A stretch of DNA of 64,000 nucleotides from Xanthobacter oligotrophicus (GTDB lineage: Bacteria > Pseudomonadota > Alphaproteobacteria > Rhizobiales > Xanthobacteraceae), in contig NZ_VTTL01000002.1 of assembly GCF_008364685.1 (NCBI RefSeq), positions 124,001 through 188,000 of the forward strand, written 5' to 3'. Below are positions 38,841 through 48,374 of the stretch, one piece after another. Each line of letters begins with the position of its first letter. Positions within the stretch are counted from its first letter, which is position 1. Under the pieces are notes generated by a model. It had not been told where the DNA came from, did not search any database, and saw only the letters and a list, made by a program, of their open reading frames with translations. Both the position numbers and the translations under genes were made by a program.

Positions 38841-39061
38841 CGGCCCGCCCTCTGGACCTTCCCCCACGGCCGTGGTATCGGCCCGCCTCTCTCCCGAGGA
38901 AGATGTTCTCGTGCAGGACGTGATGGTGAACCGCCTTCAGCGACGACGACAGGACACGGCGCGCCAGACCGCCCGTGCCTTGCTGCCCGCCTGACGACCC
39001 GGTTGGTGATCCCTCCGGCTCTCTCGCGGGCCTTTCGTCCTGCCCGCGAAACGAGCCTTCC

Positions 39062-39556
39062 ATGACCGAGCTTCCCCTGTCCATCGCCGTCGAGACGGCG
39101 GCCGACGACCACGACATCGACAAGCTGCACGAACGCACCTTCGGCCCCGGCCGGTTCGCCCGCACCGCCTTCCGCATCCGCGAGCAGACGCCCCACGAGC
39201 GCGCCCTCTCCTTCACGGCGCGGGTGGGCAACATGCTGGTGGGCTCGGTGCGGCTGACGAAGGTTCACGTCGGCACCACGCCAGCGCTGCTGCTCGGCCC
39301 GCTCACGGTGGAGCCGCCGTTCCAGTCGGTGGGCATCGGCGCCCGGCTGATGGATGTGGCGCTGAAGGCGGCGCAGGAGGCCGGCCATCGGCTCGTGGTG
39401 CTGGTGGGGGACCAGCCCTATTACGCCCGCTTCGGCTTCAAGCGCGTGCCTCCCGGCCGGGTCACCCTCCCGGGCCCGGTGGACCCCGCCCGCCTGCTGG
39501 TGGCGGAGCTGGCGGAGGGCGCCTTCGCCGATGTGGCCGGCATGGTGAACGCCTGA
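39062..39556 (+). CDS. GNAT family N-acetyltransferase
   Basis: A 164-aa acetyltransferase-fold protein. The acetyl-CoA-binding region is LLGPLTVEPPFQSVGIGARLMDVAL, with the Q/R-x-x-G-x-G/A-like loop QSVGIGARL, followed by VVLVGDQPYYARFGFKRVP, typical of the YhbS-like subgroup. The acceptor is unknown. The start at 39062 gives the usual family length; an upstream Met at 38975 adds a low-complexity Pro/Ser segment. It lies downstream of the monooxygenase with a 221-bp gap. Confidence 0.85.
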   Translation: MTELPLSIAVETAADDHDIDKLHERTFGPGRFARTAFRIREQTPHERALSFTARVGNMLVGSVRLTKVHVGTTPALLLGPLTVEPPFQSVGIGARLMDVALKAAQEAGHRLVVLVGDQPYYARFGFKRVPPGRVTLPGPVDPARLLVAELAEGAFADVAGMVNA

Positions 39557-39761
39557 GGCGCCGCCCAAGCTCGCCCCACGAAGCCCGCACCTCGAAGGTT
39601 ACCCCTCAAGGTCATTCAGCTCAGCTCCAGCCGATGGGCGCGGATGCGGGGACACCCATATTGTCCCCGGCCGCGGCCCGTGCTTACGTCAGCACCATAA
39701 GAACAAGCCGCACGCCTGTCGCAGGCCGGGCGGAAACAAGACTCACAAGGGAGAAGCTTTC

Positions 39762-41000
39762 ATGACGTCACGTCGATCGCTCGTTCCGCGCGCCCTGCGC
39801 CATCCGCGTCCGCTGCTGGTGGCCGCCGCGCTCTGCGGCCTCATGGCCGGCGGCGCGCGGGCCGAGGACACCACCGTCAAGCTGGGCGTGCTCAACGACA
39901 TGTCCGGCGTCTATGCCGACATTTCCGGCCCCGGCTCGGTGGTGGCCGCGCAGATGGCGGCCCAGGACTTCATGGCCAAGAACAAGGGCTTCAAGGTGGA
40001 GGTGGTGGGCGCCGACCACCAGAACAAGCCGGATGTGGGCTCCTCCATCGCCCGCAAGTGGTACGACCAGGACGGGGTGGATGCCATCATGGACGTCACC
40101 ACCTCCTCGGTGGCGCTGGCGGTGAATGACGTGACGCGGGAGAAGAACAGAATTTTCCTCGTCTCCGGCGGCGGCACTTCCGATCTCACCGGCGCCAAAT
40201 GCTCGCCCAATACCGTGCACTGGACCTACGACACCTGGGCGCTTGCCAACGGCACCGGTTCGGCGATCACCAAGCAGGGCGGCTCTCCCTGGTTCTTCAT
40301 TACCGCCGACTATGCTTTCGGCGCGGCGCTGGAGCGTGACGCGGCCGCCGCCGTGAAGAATGCGGGCGGCAAGGTCAACGGCAGCGTGAAGCACCCGCTG
40401 AGCGCCACCGATTTCTCCTCCTTCCTGGTGCAGGCCCAGTCCTCCGGCGCCAAGGTCATCGGCCTTGCCAATGCCGGCGGCGACCTCATCAACGCCATCA
40501 AGCAGGCCTCCGAGTTCGGCATCACCCAGGGCGGCCAGTCGCTGGCCGGGCTGCTGATCTTCTCCTCCGACGTGAAGGCGATGGGGCTGACCGCCGCGCA
40601 GGGCCTGCTGCTCACCGAGGCCTTCTACTGGGACCTCAACGACGACACCCGCGCCTTCTCCAAGCGCTTCGCCGAGAAGTTCGGCGGCAAGATGCCGACG
40701 AGCGCGCAGGCCGGCGTCTATTCCAGCGCGCTGCACTATCTGAACGCCATCAAGGACGCCAAGACCAAGGACGCCCCCAAGGTGATGGAGCAGATGCGCG
40801 CCACCCCCATCGACGACCCGCTGTTCGGCAAGGGCGAGGTGCGCATCGACGGCCGCGCCACCCACCCCATGTATCTGTTCAAGGTGAAGAAGCCGACGGA
40901 ATCCAAGGGTCCGTGGGACCTCTACGAGGTGGTCGCCACCATTCCCGCCGCCGACGCCTTCCGCCCGCTCAAGGACGGCGGCTGCCCGCTGGTGAAGTAG
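39762..41000 (+). CDS. Branched-chain amino acid/urea-type ABC substrate-binding protein
   Basis: A 412-aa periplasmic binding protein (type I fold). A Sec signal peptide with an Arg-rich start and hydrophobic core ends near GGARA before EDTTVKLGVLNDMSGVYADISGPG, the typical LivJ-like opening. The start has GGGAGAAG upstream. No permease or ATPase gene lies near it, so it is an orphan that must share a transporter encoded elsewhere. The gene ends at a 12-bp hairpin (41010-41048). Its 3' end is partly duplicated 250 bp downstream. Confidence 0.92.
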   Translation: MTSRRSLVPRALRHPRPLLVAAALCGLMAGGARAEDTTVKLGVLNDMSGVYADISGPGSVVAAQMAAQDFMAKNKGFKVEVVGADHQNKPDVGSSIARKWYDQDGVDAIMDVTTSSVALAVNDVTREKNRIFLVSGGGTSDLTGAKCSPNTVHWTYDTWALANGTGSAITKQGGSPWFFITADYAFGAALERDAAAAVKNAGGKVNGSVKHPLSATDFSSFLVQAQSSGAKVIGLANAGGDLINAIKQASEFGITQGGQSLAGLLIFSSDVKAMGLTAAQGLLLTEAFYWDLNDDTRAFSKRFAEKFGGKMPTSAQAGVYSSALHYLNAIKDAKTKDAPKVMEQMRATPIDDPLFGKGEVRIDGRATHPMYLFKVKKPTESKGPWDLYEVVATIPAADAFRPLKDGGCPLVK

Positions 41001-41009
41001 GACAGGACG

Positions 41010-41048
41010 CTGCCGGGCCGGACTCACCCTGTGGGACCGGCTCGGCAG
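41010..41048 (+). terminator. Candidate terminator of the substrate-binding protein gene
   Basis: Arms CTGCCGGGCCGG and CCGGCTCGGCAG pair in 11 of 12 positions around a 15-base loop, ten bases after the stop. No T-run follows directly. Confidence 0.45.
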
Positions 41049-41231
41049 CGGCGCCGCATCACCATGCTGAACTGAATTTTCGATTAAAATCAATGGTATC
41101 AACACATATGCTGATTTTTACAGGGAGGTGTTGCAATCGCCGGAGCCTTGGCCGATCAAGGACGACAACTGCTGTTCGAGACAAACGATCCCGCCCTGTC
41201 CTGAAGCCGGTCCGGGCGCGTCCCGACCTAC

Positions 41232-41353
41232 AAAAGCGCTCCCGGGATATCCTCGACCAAGGACGCTCCCAAGGTGAGGGAGCAGATGCGCGCCCATCCC
41301 ATGTCTCTCTTCAAGGTGAAGAAGCCGGCCGACTCCAAGGGTCCCTGGGCCGG
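41232..41353 (+). pseudogene. Decayed partial copy of the substrate-binding protein 3' end, fused to half a terminator
   Basis: Bases 41255-41353 match the upstream gene at about 40763-40805 and then 40861-40918, with some 55 bp deleted between. In frame this gives residues like REQMRAHPMSLFKVKKPADS against the parent's EQMRATP...HPMYLFKVKKPTES. Bases 41232-41254 match the left half of the DAHP synthase terminator at 42491-42513 (shared AAAAGCGC-CCCGGGATATC). So two unrelated local sequences were joined here. It is not a gene. The remaining gap (41060-41120) is AT-rich. Confidence 0.75.
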
Positions 41354-41417
41354 CAATGTTGGGATTGCACGAAAAAGCATATCCTGCCTATCAGCTCTAT
41401 CTATGCGGGAGATGGCC

Positions 41418-42479
41418 ATGCGCGTTGTGGCCTCAGCCGGGCTGTTGTTGCTCTCGGCCCAGATCGCCTCTGCCGACATCGTCCGCGCCCCCCAGGACTG
41501 GCAGGTCCAGCCGCCGCCCTTCCGCACGGAAGACGGCAACGACAACAAGGCCAACGCGGCCCTGAGCGGGGCCGCCTGCGTGCCCAGCACCAACCGCTGC
41601 CTGGTGGTGAATGACGAGGGCCGCTTCGCCCAGTTCTTCGAGATCGACGGCACCACCATCGTGCCGAAGGAGGTCATTGGCCTGTTGCCAGCGCGCGACG
41701 ACACGAAGAAGATAAAGGAACTGGACGCCGAGGGCGTCGACTATGTGGCGCCGCGCGCGGCGGGGGCGCCGGGCTATTTCTATGTCACCGGCTCGCACGG
41801 ACTGTCGCGCAACGGCAAGAAGCAGCCCTCGCGCTACCACGTGCTGCGCTTTCCGGTGGATCCGCCCACCGGCCGGCCGACCTTCCCGTTCGATGCCGAG
41901 ACGGTGGCGCCGCAGATCAAGTCCGCGACCACGCTTGGCCCGGCCATCGCCAAACTGCCGGAGATCGGCCAGTTTGCTCCGAAGAAACTCGACGAGAATG
42001 GCGTGACGGTGGAGGGCCTCGCCATCCTCGGCGACGAGGCGCTGTTCGGCCTGCGCGGGCCTTGCATCGCCGGCAACGCCTTCGTGGTCCGAGCGCCGGT
42101 GGAGGCGTTGTTCTCCGGCGCGCCTTTGACCGCAAAGGCGAGCCGGCTGGCACTGGGCGACAATGTGGGCATCCGCGATCTGGCGCGGGTTCAGGACGGC
42201 GTGCTCATCCTCAGCGGGCGCAGCAATGATGCCCGTGGGACAGCTGCCTTCAACTGCGAGCAACCCGGCCCCGCCCCGATCCCGGACGCGCAGGTCTGGT
42301 TCTGGAGCGGCAAGGACGGCGATCCCGCCCGCCCGCTCGGCACCCTGCCCGGCGTACCCAAGAGCGACAAGGCCGAAACCCTGCTGGTGCTGGGGGAAGA
42401 CGCCACCCACTACCGGGTGCTGGTCTGGTTCGACGGCATCGCGGACGGCGGCGCCACGGAATTCTCCATCGGCAAGTGA
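41418..42479 (+). CDS. Secreted DUF3616-like protein
   Basis: A 353-aa protein with a signal peptide MRVVASAGLLLLSAQIASAD. The mature part looks like a beta-propeller: repeated short strands such as CLVVNDEGRFAQFFEID, YVTGSHGLSRNGKKQPSRYHVLRFP and VEGLAILGDEALFGLRGP. This suits the DUF3616 family, whose function is not established. The start at 41418 has GGGAG seven bases upstream; earlier in-frame Met codons at 41403 and 41412 are possible. The frame runs upstream into the decayed duplicated segment, which should not be counted as coding. Confidence 0.78.
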   Translation: MRVVASAGLLLLSAQIASADIVRAPQDWQVQPPPFRTEDGNDNKANAALSGAACVPSTNRCLVVNDEGRFAQFFEIDGTTIVPKEVIGLLPARDDTKKIKELDAEGVDYVAPRAAGAPGYFYVTGSHGLSRNGKKQPSRYHVLRFPVDPPTGRPTFPFDAETVAPQIKSATTLGPAIAKLPEIGQFAPKKLDENGVTVEGLAILGDEALFGLRGPCIAGNAFVVRAPVEALFSGAPLTAKASRLALGDNVGIRDLARVQDGVLILSGRSNDARGTAAFNCEQPGPAPIPDAQVWFWSGKDGDPARPLGTLPGVPKSDKAETLLVLGEDATHYRVLVWFDGIADGGATEFSIGK

Positions 42480-42489
42480 GGCGACCCAC

Positions 42490-42524
42490 AAAAAAGCGCC
42501 CCCGGGATATCCTCCCGGGAGCGC
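42490..42524 (-). terminator. Intrinsic terminator of the DAHP synthase gene
   Basis: On the minus strand a 12-bp stem (GCGCTCCCGGGA with TCCCGGGGGCGC, one G:T pair) is followed by six T residues, 50 bp after the stop. It may also serve the convergent DUF3616 gene. Confidence 0.88.
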
Positions 42525-42574
42525 CGATCTTCATGGCCGTTGCCGGCCGCTTACCTTCGCAAGGGCAGAGCGGA

Positions 42575-44011
42575 TCACTCCGCCGCCACCACCTCCGGGC
42601 GGCCGCGGGCGAGGCGCTCGCGCTTCAGCAGCTCGGCCACCAGGAAGGCGGTCTCGATGGCCTGCTCGGCGTTGAGGCGCGGATCGCAATAGGTGTGGTA
42701 GCGATCGCGCAGGTCCTCGTCCGAGATGGCGCGGGCGCCGCCGGTGCACTCGGTGACGTTCTTGCCCGTCATCTCCAGATGCACGCCGCCGGCAAAGGTG
42801 CCCTCGGCCGCATGGATGTCGAAGAACGAGCGGATCTCCGACTGGATGCGCTCGAACGGCCGGGTCTTGTAGCCCGACGCCGCCTTGATGGTGTTGCCGT
42901 GCATGGGATCGCACGACCACGCCACCACGCGCCCCTCCTTCTCCACCGCGCGGATCAGGCCCGGCAGGTAGTCGCCCACCTTGTCGGCACCGAAGCGGCA
43001 GATGAGGGTGATGCGGCCCGGCTCATTGTCGGGCTGCAGCATGTCCAGCAGGCGGATGAGGCCGTCCCCGGTGATGGAGGGGCCGCACTTGATGCCGATC
43101 GGGTTGCGGATGCCGCGGAAATACTCGACATGCGCATGGTCCGGCTGGCGGGTGCGGTCGCCGATCCACAGCAGGTGGCCGGAGGTGGCGTACCAGTCGC
43201 CGGAGGTGGAATCCACCCGCGTCAGCGCCTGCTCGTAGCCGAGCAGCAGCGCTTCGTGGCTGGTGAAGAAATCCGTGGTCCGCATTTCCGGGTGGCTCTG
43301 CGGATTGATCCCGCAGGCGCGCATGAAGTCGAGCGCCTCGGTGATGCGGTTCGCGAGTTCCTGGTAGCGCGAGGACTGGGGGCTGTCCTTCACGAAGCCC
43401 AGCATCCACTGATGGGCGTTCTCAAGGTTGGCATAGCCGCCGTTGGCGAACGCGCGCAGCAGGTTGAGGGTAGCCGCCGACTGGCGGTACGCCTCGATCT
43501 GCCGGCGCGGGTCCGGAATGCGCGCTTCGGGGGTGAAGGCGATGTCGTTGACGATGTCGCCGCGGTAGCTGGGCAGCGTCACGCCGTTCTCGGTCTCGGT
43601 ATCCGCGGACCGGGGCTTGGCGAACTGGCCGGCGATGCGGCCCACCTTCACCACCGGCGTGCCGCCGGAGAACGAGAGCACCACCGCCATCTGCAGGAAG
43701 ACGCGGAAGAAATCGCGGATGTTGTCGGCCGAGTGCTCGTCGAAGCTCTCGGCGCAGTCGCCGCCCTGCAGCAGGAAGGCTTCGCCGCGGGCGACCTTAG
43801 CGATCTCCGACTTCAGGCGGCGCGCCTCGCCGGCGAAGACGAGCGGCGGGTAGGAGGCAAGCTTGGCTTCCACCTCGGCGAGTTCTGCCTTGTCCGGATA
43901 ATTGGGCATCTGCACGCCGGGATAAAATCGCCAGCTATCCGGACGCCAGCCTTCGGCGCGGCGAGACATCTCGGCGCCAGGGACAGGTGCGGATTGCGGG
44001 CGGGTCACCAT
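42575..44011 (-). CDS. aroG: Class II 3-deoxy-7-phosphoheptulonate synthase
   Basis: A 478-aa plant-like (type II) DAHP synthase, the first enzyme of the shikimate pathway, condensing phosphoenolpyruvate with erythrose 4-phosphate. Diagnostic segments are [40 protein letters not shown] (metal-binding Cys), [37 protein letters not shown], and [17 protein letters not shown]. The start at 44011 has GGAGAG six bases upstream; Met codons at 44023 and further upstream have no such site. It is a single transcription unit divergent from an MFS exporter. Confidence 0.96.
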   Translation of the reverse strand: MVTRPQSAPVPGAEMSRRAEGWRPDSWRFYPGVQMPNYPDKAELAEVEAKLASYPPLVFAGEARRLKSEIAKVARGEAFLLQGGDCAESFDEHSADNIRDFFRVFLQMAVVLSFSGGTPVVKVGRIAGQFAKPRSADTETENGVTLPSYRGDIVNDIAFTPEARIPDPRRQIEAYRQSAATLNLLRAFANGGYANLENAHQWMLGFVKDSPQSSRYQELANRITEALDFMRACGINPQSHPEMRTTDFFTSHEALLLGYEQALTRVDSTSGDWYATSGHLLWIGDRTRQPDHAHVEYFRGIRNPIGIKCGPSITGDGLIRLLDMLQPDNEPGRITLICRFGADKVGDYLPGLIRAVEKEGRVVAWSCDPMHGNTIKAASGYKTRPFERIQSEIRSFFDIHAAEGTFAGGVHLEMTGKNVTECTGGARAISDEDLRDRYHTYCDPRLNAEQAIETAFLVAELLKRERLARGRPEVVAAE

Positions 44012-44288
44012 TTCACTCTCCATGTTCTCAAAAACCGGGCCGGCTCGTCCGACACCGGGTCCAACCCTTGCGTTCCTCTTGTGTTCGCGGGGCCGGAAGG
44101 CGGGCTTATACACGAACCCGCGCCGCGCCGAAAGGACGCGGCGCAAACACGGTTCGGTGTCAGCGGGCGGCGCCCCTTCTCCTTCCCGGCGCCATCGCCT
44201 ATGTGTCCTCCCTCCCGGTCGCCCCTCCCCGCGCACCGCATCTCACAGCCGTGTCTGTTGCGGGACACGCCCAACGCCAGAGCGTTTC

Positions 44289-45560
44289 ATGTCCCATCCC
44301 GAGCGCGCCCCCGCGCCCCGCAACGCGTCCATCCCGGCGAAGGCGCCGGCGCCCACCCGGCCGCCGTTCCTCGAATTCGTCGCCCTCATCGCCCTGCTCA
44401 TCGGCATGACGGCCTTCTCCATCGACAACCTGCTGCCCGCCTTCGGCGCCATCCGGGAGGATTTCGCCCTCACCAACGCCAACGACGTGCAGGTGATGGT
44501 CTATGCCTACCTGCTCGGCATCGGCGCCGCGCAGTTCCTCTACGGCCCCATCTCCGACGTGGTGGGGCGCCGGCCGATCCTGTTCGCGGGCCTGGCCATC
44601 TATGCGGTAGGCACGCTGCTGGCCCTGTTCACACGGGATTTCAACGTGCTGATCGCCGCCCGCGTCATCCAGGGCGTGGGCGCGGCCTCGGGCCGGGTGC
44701 TCGCCATCGCCATCGTGCGCGACCGGTTCGAGGGGCGCGAGATGGCGCGCATCATGTCGCTGGCCATGATGGTGTTCCTCACCGTGCCCATCCTGGCGCC
44801 GGCGCTGGGCAGCCTCATCCTCGCCTTCGGCTCCTGGCACCTCATCTTCATCGCCATGCTCACGCTGGCCTTGGCGCTGCTGGTCTGGTTCGGCCTGCGG
44901 ATGCCGGAGACGCTGCATCCGGAATACCGCATTCCCTTCTCGCTGCGGGCCATCGGCAAGGCGGTGGTGCTCACCCTCACCACCCGCCGCGCGGCGGGCT
45001 ATGCGGTGGCCATCGGCCTGATGATGGGATCGCTGATGGCCTATGTGGGCTCCGCCTCCCAGGTGTTCCAGACCGATGTCTACAAGCTGGGCAACCTGTT
45101 CCCGGTGGCGTTCGCCGCCGTGGCGGGCATCATGGCGGTGGCCTCCTTCACCAACGCGGCCCTGGTGCGGCGGATCGGCATGCGGCGGCTGTCCCACGGC
45201 GGCATCTGCGGCTTCATCACCGTGGGCGCCCTGATGGTGGCAGCCAGCGTCGCCTATGGCGGCAAGCCGCCGCTGCTGCTGTTCTGCGGCCTCGTCGGGG
45301 CGGGGCAGTTCCTGTTCGCGCTCACGGTGCCGAACTTCAACTCCATGGCCATGGAGCCGCTCGGCGCGGTGGCCGGAACCGCCTCCTCCTTCATCGGCGG
45401 CTTCACCACCCTGATGGCGTCGGTGCTCGGCTACTTCGTGGGCCGCGCCTTCGACGGCACGGTGCTGCCGCTCAGCCTGGGCTATCTGGTGCTGGGCGCC
45501 ATCGCGCTGGTGTTCGTGCTGTGGGCCGAGAAGGGCCGGCTGTTCGGGCACAATCCATAG
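44289..45560 (+). CDS. Bcr/CflA family multidrug efflux MFS transporter
   Basis: A 423-aa major facilitator with about 12 hydrophobic segments. The opening IGMTAFSIDNLLPAFGAIREDF and the loop YGPISDVVGRRPILFAGLAIYAVGT (motif A) are typical of Bcr/CflA drug:proton antiporters, as is RVIQGVGAASGRVLAIAIVRDRFEG (motif C region). It likely exports drugs or metabolites. The start at 44289 (MSHPERAPAP) avoids an 89-codon Arg/Pro-rich upstream extension. Confidence 0.9.
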   Translation: MSHPERAPAPRNASIPAKAPAPTRPPFLEFVALIALLIGMTAFSIDNLLPAFGAIREDFALTNANDVQVMVYAYLLGIGAAQFLYGPISDVVGRRPILFAGLAIYAVGTLLALFTRDFNVLIAARVIQGVGAASGRVLAIAIVRDRFEGREMARIMSLAMMVFLTVPILAPALGSLILAFGSWHLIFIAMLTLALALLVWFGLRMPETLHPEYRIPFSLRAIGKAVVLTLTTRRAAGYAVAIGLMMGSLMAYVGSASQVFQTDVYKLGNLFPVAFAAVAGIMAVASFTNAALVRRIGMRRLSHGGICGFITVGALMVAASVAYGGKPPLLLFCGLVGAGQFLFALTVPNFNSMAMEPLGAVAGTASSFIGGFTTLMASVLGYFVGRAFDGTVLPLSLGYLVLGAIALVFVLWAEKGRLFGHNP

Positions 45561-45731
45561 ACGGCTAACCAGATGGGCGGAAGGCTCCCGCCCCGTGCTG
45601 GCCGCATGGGTGCTCCGCCCGCCGCAGCGGAATCTGTCGGCGAACTGTCCGCAAGCCGTGGTAGAAGAAACGCTTGCGCCTACACGCTTGCGCGATCTTG
45701 CGCCCGCAGTTCGAACGACAACAGGAGCCTC

Positions 45732-46622
45732 ATGCCTCAACTTTCGCCCGAAGGCCAGGCGGCCATCAATGCCATCTCCCAGCGCACCGGCTTCAGCCCG
45801 GATGCCGTCACCTCCATGCTGTTCTCGGTGATCGCCGGCAACGGCTCGATGGCCCAGTTCAGCCATCCCGAGTTCGGCGGATCCGGCCAGTGGATGCGCG
45901 GCGGGATGACCATGGTCTCGGACATGTTCAACAATTACCTGAAGGGCCGCGTGGACGGCCTGTGCAGCGAATTGTCGAACCTCGTCGCCAGCCAGCCCGG
46001 CCTCACCCAGACCGGCAGCTTCCAGTCGCAGAACCAGGGCGGCGGGAATTTCGGCAGCGGGCAGTGGCAGTCGAGCGGCGGCGGAATGGGGATGGGCGGC
46101 AACCAGTCCAGCCTGTTCGTGCCGGACGCCTCGGGCAACTTCAACTGGTGGCCGGCCGATCTTGGCCAGCCGGCCAGCACCGGCGCGCAGAACTCGGTGC
46201 GCTACGCTTACTTTCCGGGATCTCACCGCCTCGCCATCGACCTCAACGGCCAGGTGACGGTCTATGACAGCCTCGACCACCAGATCGGCGGCTTCTCCCA
46301 GCAGCAGGGCGGTTCGGGCTCCCTCACCTTCACCAGCCAGTACGGCACGGTGTTCGTCTCCAACCTGCCCATCGTGAGCGGCGCGCCGCAGGCCCCGGCC
46401 CAAGCTCAGGCCTATGCCCCCCCGCCGCCGGTCTACGATCCGCCGCCGCAGCAGCAGCAGACCTATGTGCCGCAGCCCCAGACCTTCGGCAATCCTCTGC
46501 CGCCGCTCGGCCAGAACGAGGTGATCTCCGCCATCGAGAAGCTGGCCGATCTCCACGCCAAGGGCATCCTGAGCGACCAGGAGTTCAGCACCAAGAAGGC
46601 CGAGCTGCTCAGCCGGCTCTGA
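45732..46622 (+). CDS. SHOCT domain protein
   Basis: A 296-aa protein. An N-terminal helical segment (SPEGQAAINAISQRTGFSPDAVTSML) is followed by a Gly/Gln/Asn-rich linker, a beta-rich middle (residues about 155-215), a Pro/Gln-rich low-complexity stretch, and a C-terminal SHOCT domain (EVISAIEKLADLHAKGILSDQEFSTKKAELLSRL). SHOCT is a short oligomerisation motif found at protein ends. AGGAG precedes the ATG at 45732. Function is unknown; the low-complexity layout suggests a scaffold or envelope-associated protein. Confidence 0.85.
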   Translation: MPQLSPEGQAAINAISQRTGFSPDAVTSMLFSVIAGNGSMAQFSHPEFGGSGQWMRGGMTMVSDMFNNYLKGRVDGLCSELSNLVASQPGLTQTGSFQSQNQGGGNFGSGQWQSSGGGMGMGGNQSSLFVPDASGNFNWWPADLGQPASTGAQNSVRYAYFPGSHRLAIDLNGQVTVYDSLDHQIGGFSQQQGGSGSLTFTSQYGTVFVSNLPIVSGAPQAPAQAQAYAPPPPVYDPPPQQQQTYVPQPQTFGNPLPPLGQNEVISAIEKLADLHAKGILSDQEFSTKKAELLSRL

Positions 46623-46627
46623 GCGCC

Positions 46628-46825
46628 CGTTTGGGCATTCGAGAGGGCATAGATGCAATCACAGTCGTCATGGCCGGGCGTGTCCCGGCCATCCACGCGG
46701 ATAGGCTGGGAAGAGCTTTCGCAAGCTGTCCCAAGCGGTTCGGCGTGGATGCCCGGGACACGCCCGGGCATGACGATGGTAAAGCGCTGCGAGGGCCGCA
46801 CGCGCCCATCGGCGTGAATTTCAAC
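46628..46825. repeat. Palindromic dispersed repeat, copy 3
   Basis: The 110-bp core (46666-46775) matches the copies at 23701 and 28421. Flanking homology with the copy in the kdp operon extends on both sides, giving a unit of nearly 200 bp. It lies between the convergent SHOCT and gor genes and could act as a bidirectional terminator. Confidence 0.8.
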
Positions 46826-46843
46826 CAGATCTGAGCCTGCCGG

Positions 46844-48211
46844 TCAGACGCTGCGCGTGGGCGTGCGCAGGGTCACCAGTTCCTCGGCGGAGGTGGGGTG
46901 CACGGCGACGGTGCGGTCGAAATCCGCCTTCTTCACCTTCAGCCCCAGCGCCACGCCGGCGAGCTGGATCATCTCGGACGCCGCATCCCCCATGATGTGG
47001 CAGCCGAGCACCACGTCGCTCTCCTTGTCCACCACCAGCTTCATGAAGGTGCGGGTCTCGCGGCCCGAGAGGGTCGCCTTCAGGGGGCGGAACGAGGTGC
47101 TGTAGATGTCGATGGGCCGGCCGAGGGCGCGGGCCGCCTCTTCCGAGAGGCCCACGGTGCCGATCTCCGGCTCGGAGAAGACGGCGGTGGCCACCAGGGA
47201 ATGGTCCACGGTCCAGGGCTTGTTGCCGAACACCGTGTCGGCGAACGCATGACCCTCGCGGATGGCGACGGGGGTGAGATTGATGCGGTTGGTCACGTCG
47301 CCCACCGCATAGATGGACGGCACGTTGGTGCAACCCTTCTCATCCACCACCACCGCGCCCACGTCGTCGAGCTTCACCCCCACCCCGTCGAGGCCGAGAT
47401 GGCCCGTGTTGGGGATGCGGCCGAGGGCGAGCATCACGTCGTCCACCTCGAGCACCGAGCCGTCCGAAAGCGTGACCCGCTTGCCGCCGTTGATCACCTC
47501 GATGGAAGAGAGCGTCCGCCCGGGCGTCAGGTGGATGCCGGCGCGGGTCATCTCGGCTTCCAGATGGTCGCGGATCTCCCCGTCGAAGCCGCGCAGCACC
47601 TTGTCGGCGCGATAGACCAGGGTCACGTCGGACCCCAGCGCGCGGAACAGGCCGGCGAATTCCACCGCGATATAGCCGGCGCCCTGCACCAGGATTCGGT
47701 CGGGGAAATGGGTGAGGTTGAACGCCTCGTTGGAGGTGATGGCCAGCTCGCAGCCCACGATGGCCGGGCCCAGCGCCGGGCGGGCGCCGGTGGCAAGGAG
47801 GATATAACGGGCGTCGATCTCCTCCCCGGTGGACAGGATGCGCACCGTGTTCGGCCCCGCCACCACCGCGCGGGAGGCGACCACCTCCACCCCGGCATTC
47901 TCCGCATTGCGGCGGTAGATGGCTTCGAGGCGGGCGATTTCCTTGTCCTTGTTGGCGACCAGGGTCAGCCAGTCGAACTCCGCCTCGCCCACGCGCCAGC
48001 CGAAGCCGGCCATGTCCTCGAGATCGTGGGCGAACCGGCCGGCGTGGACGAACAGCTTCTTGGGCACGCAGCCGCGGATGACACAGGTGCCGCCGACGCG
48101 GTATTCCTCCGCCATCATCACTCGGGCGCCGTGCTGGGCCGCGATGCGCGCCGCGCGCACTCCGCCCGAGCCCGCGCCGATGACAAACAGGTCGACTTCT
48201 CGCCGTGACAT
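46844..48211 (-). CDS. gor: Glutathione-disulfide reductase
   Basis: A 455-aa NAD(P)H-dependent flavoenzyme that reduces oxidised glutathione. The FAD motif is FVIGAGSGGVRAARIAA, and the redox-active pair is Cys43-x4-Cys48 (GGTCVIRGCVPKKL). The NADPH fold is ILVQGAGYIAVEFAGLFRALG, and the C-terminal catalytic His is in AVHPTSAEELVTL. This matches the glutathione reductase branch rather than lipoamide dehydrogenase. The start at 48211 is just before the FAD motif; a long upstream extension to 48634 is Arg/Pro-rich and antisense to the next gene. Confidence 0.95.
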   Translation of the reverse strand: MSRREVDLFVIGAGSGGVRAARIAAQHGARVMMAEEYRVGGTCVIRGCVPKKLFVHAGRFAHDLEDMAGFGWRVGEAEFDWLTLVANKDKEIARLEAIYRRNAENAGVEVVASRAVVAGPNTVRILSTGEEIDARYILLATGARPALGPAIVGCELAITSNEAFNLTHFPDRILVQGAGYIAVEFAGLFRALGSDVTLVYRADKVLRGFDGEIRDHLEAEMTRAGIHLTPGRTLSSIEVINGGKRVTLSDGSVLEVDDVMLALGRIPNTGHLGLDGVGVKLDDVGAVVVDEKGCTNVPSIYAVGDVTNRINLTPVAIREGHAFADTVFGNKPWTVDHSLVATAVFSEPEIGTVGLSEEAARALGRPIDIYSTSFRPLKATLSGRETRTFMKLVVDKESDVVLGCHIMGDAASEMIQLAGVALGLKVKKADFDRTVAVHPTSAEELVTLRTPTRSV

Positions 48212-48374
48212 TCCAATCCGTCCTTCGCGCCGCGCAATGGCCGCCACAAAACGGCCGGCGCTCCCATCCGTCAAGGGAAAGCCACGGTCTTGCCCCATGC
48301 GCCGGGGCCAAGGCCGGACGGGTCGCCCGTCGAACTCAGCCGGAACAAGCCGCGAAGGGGCGGGACCACATCTC

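Noticed and set aside
44199-46658. Minus-strand open frame of 819 codons opposite the MFS and SHOCT genes
   Set aside because: It spans two recognised plus-strand genes, is rich in His, Gln and Gly, and has no recognisable fold.
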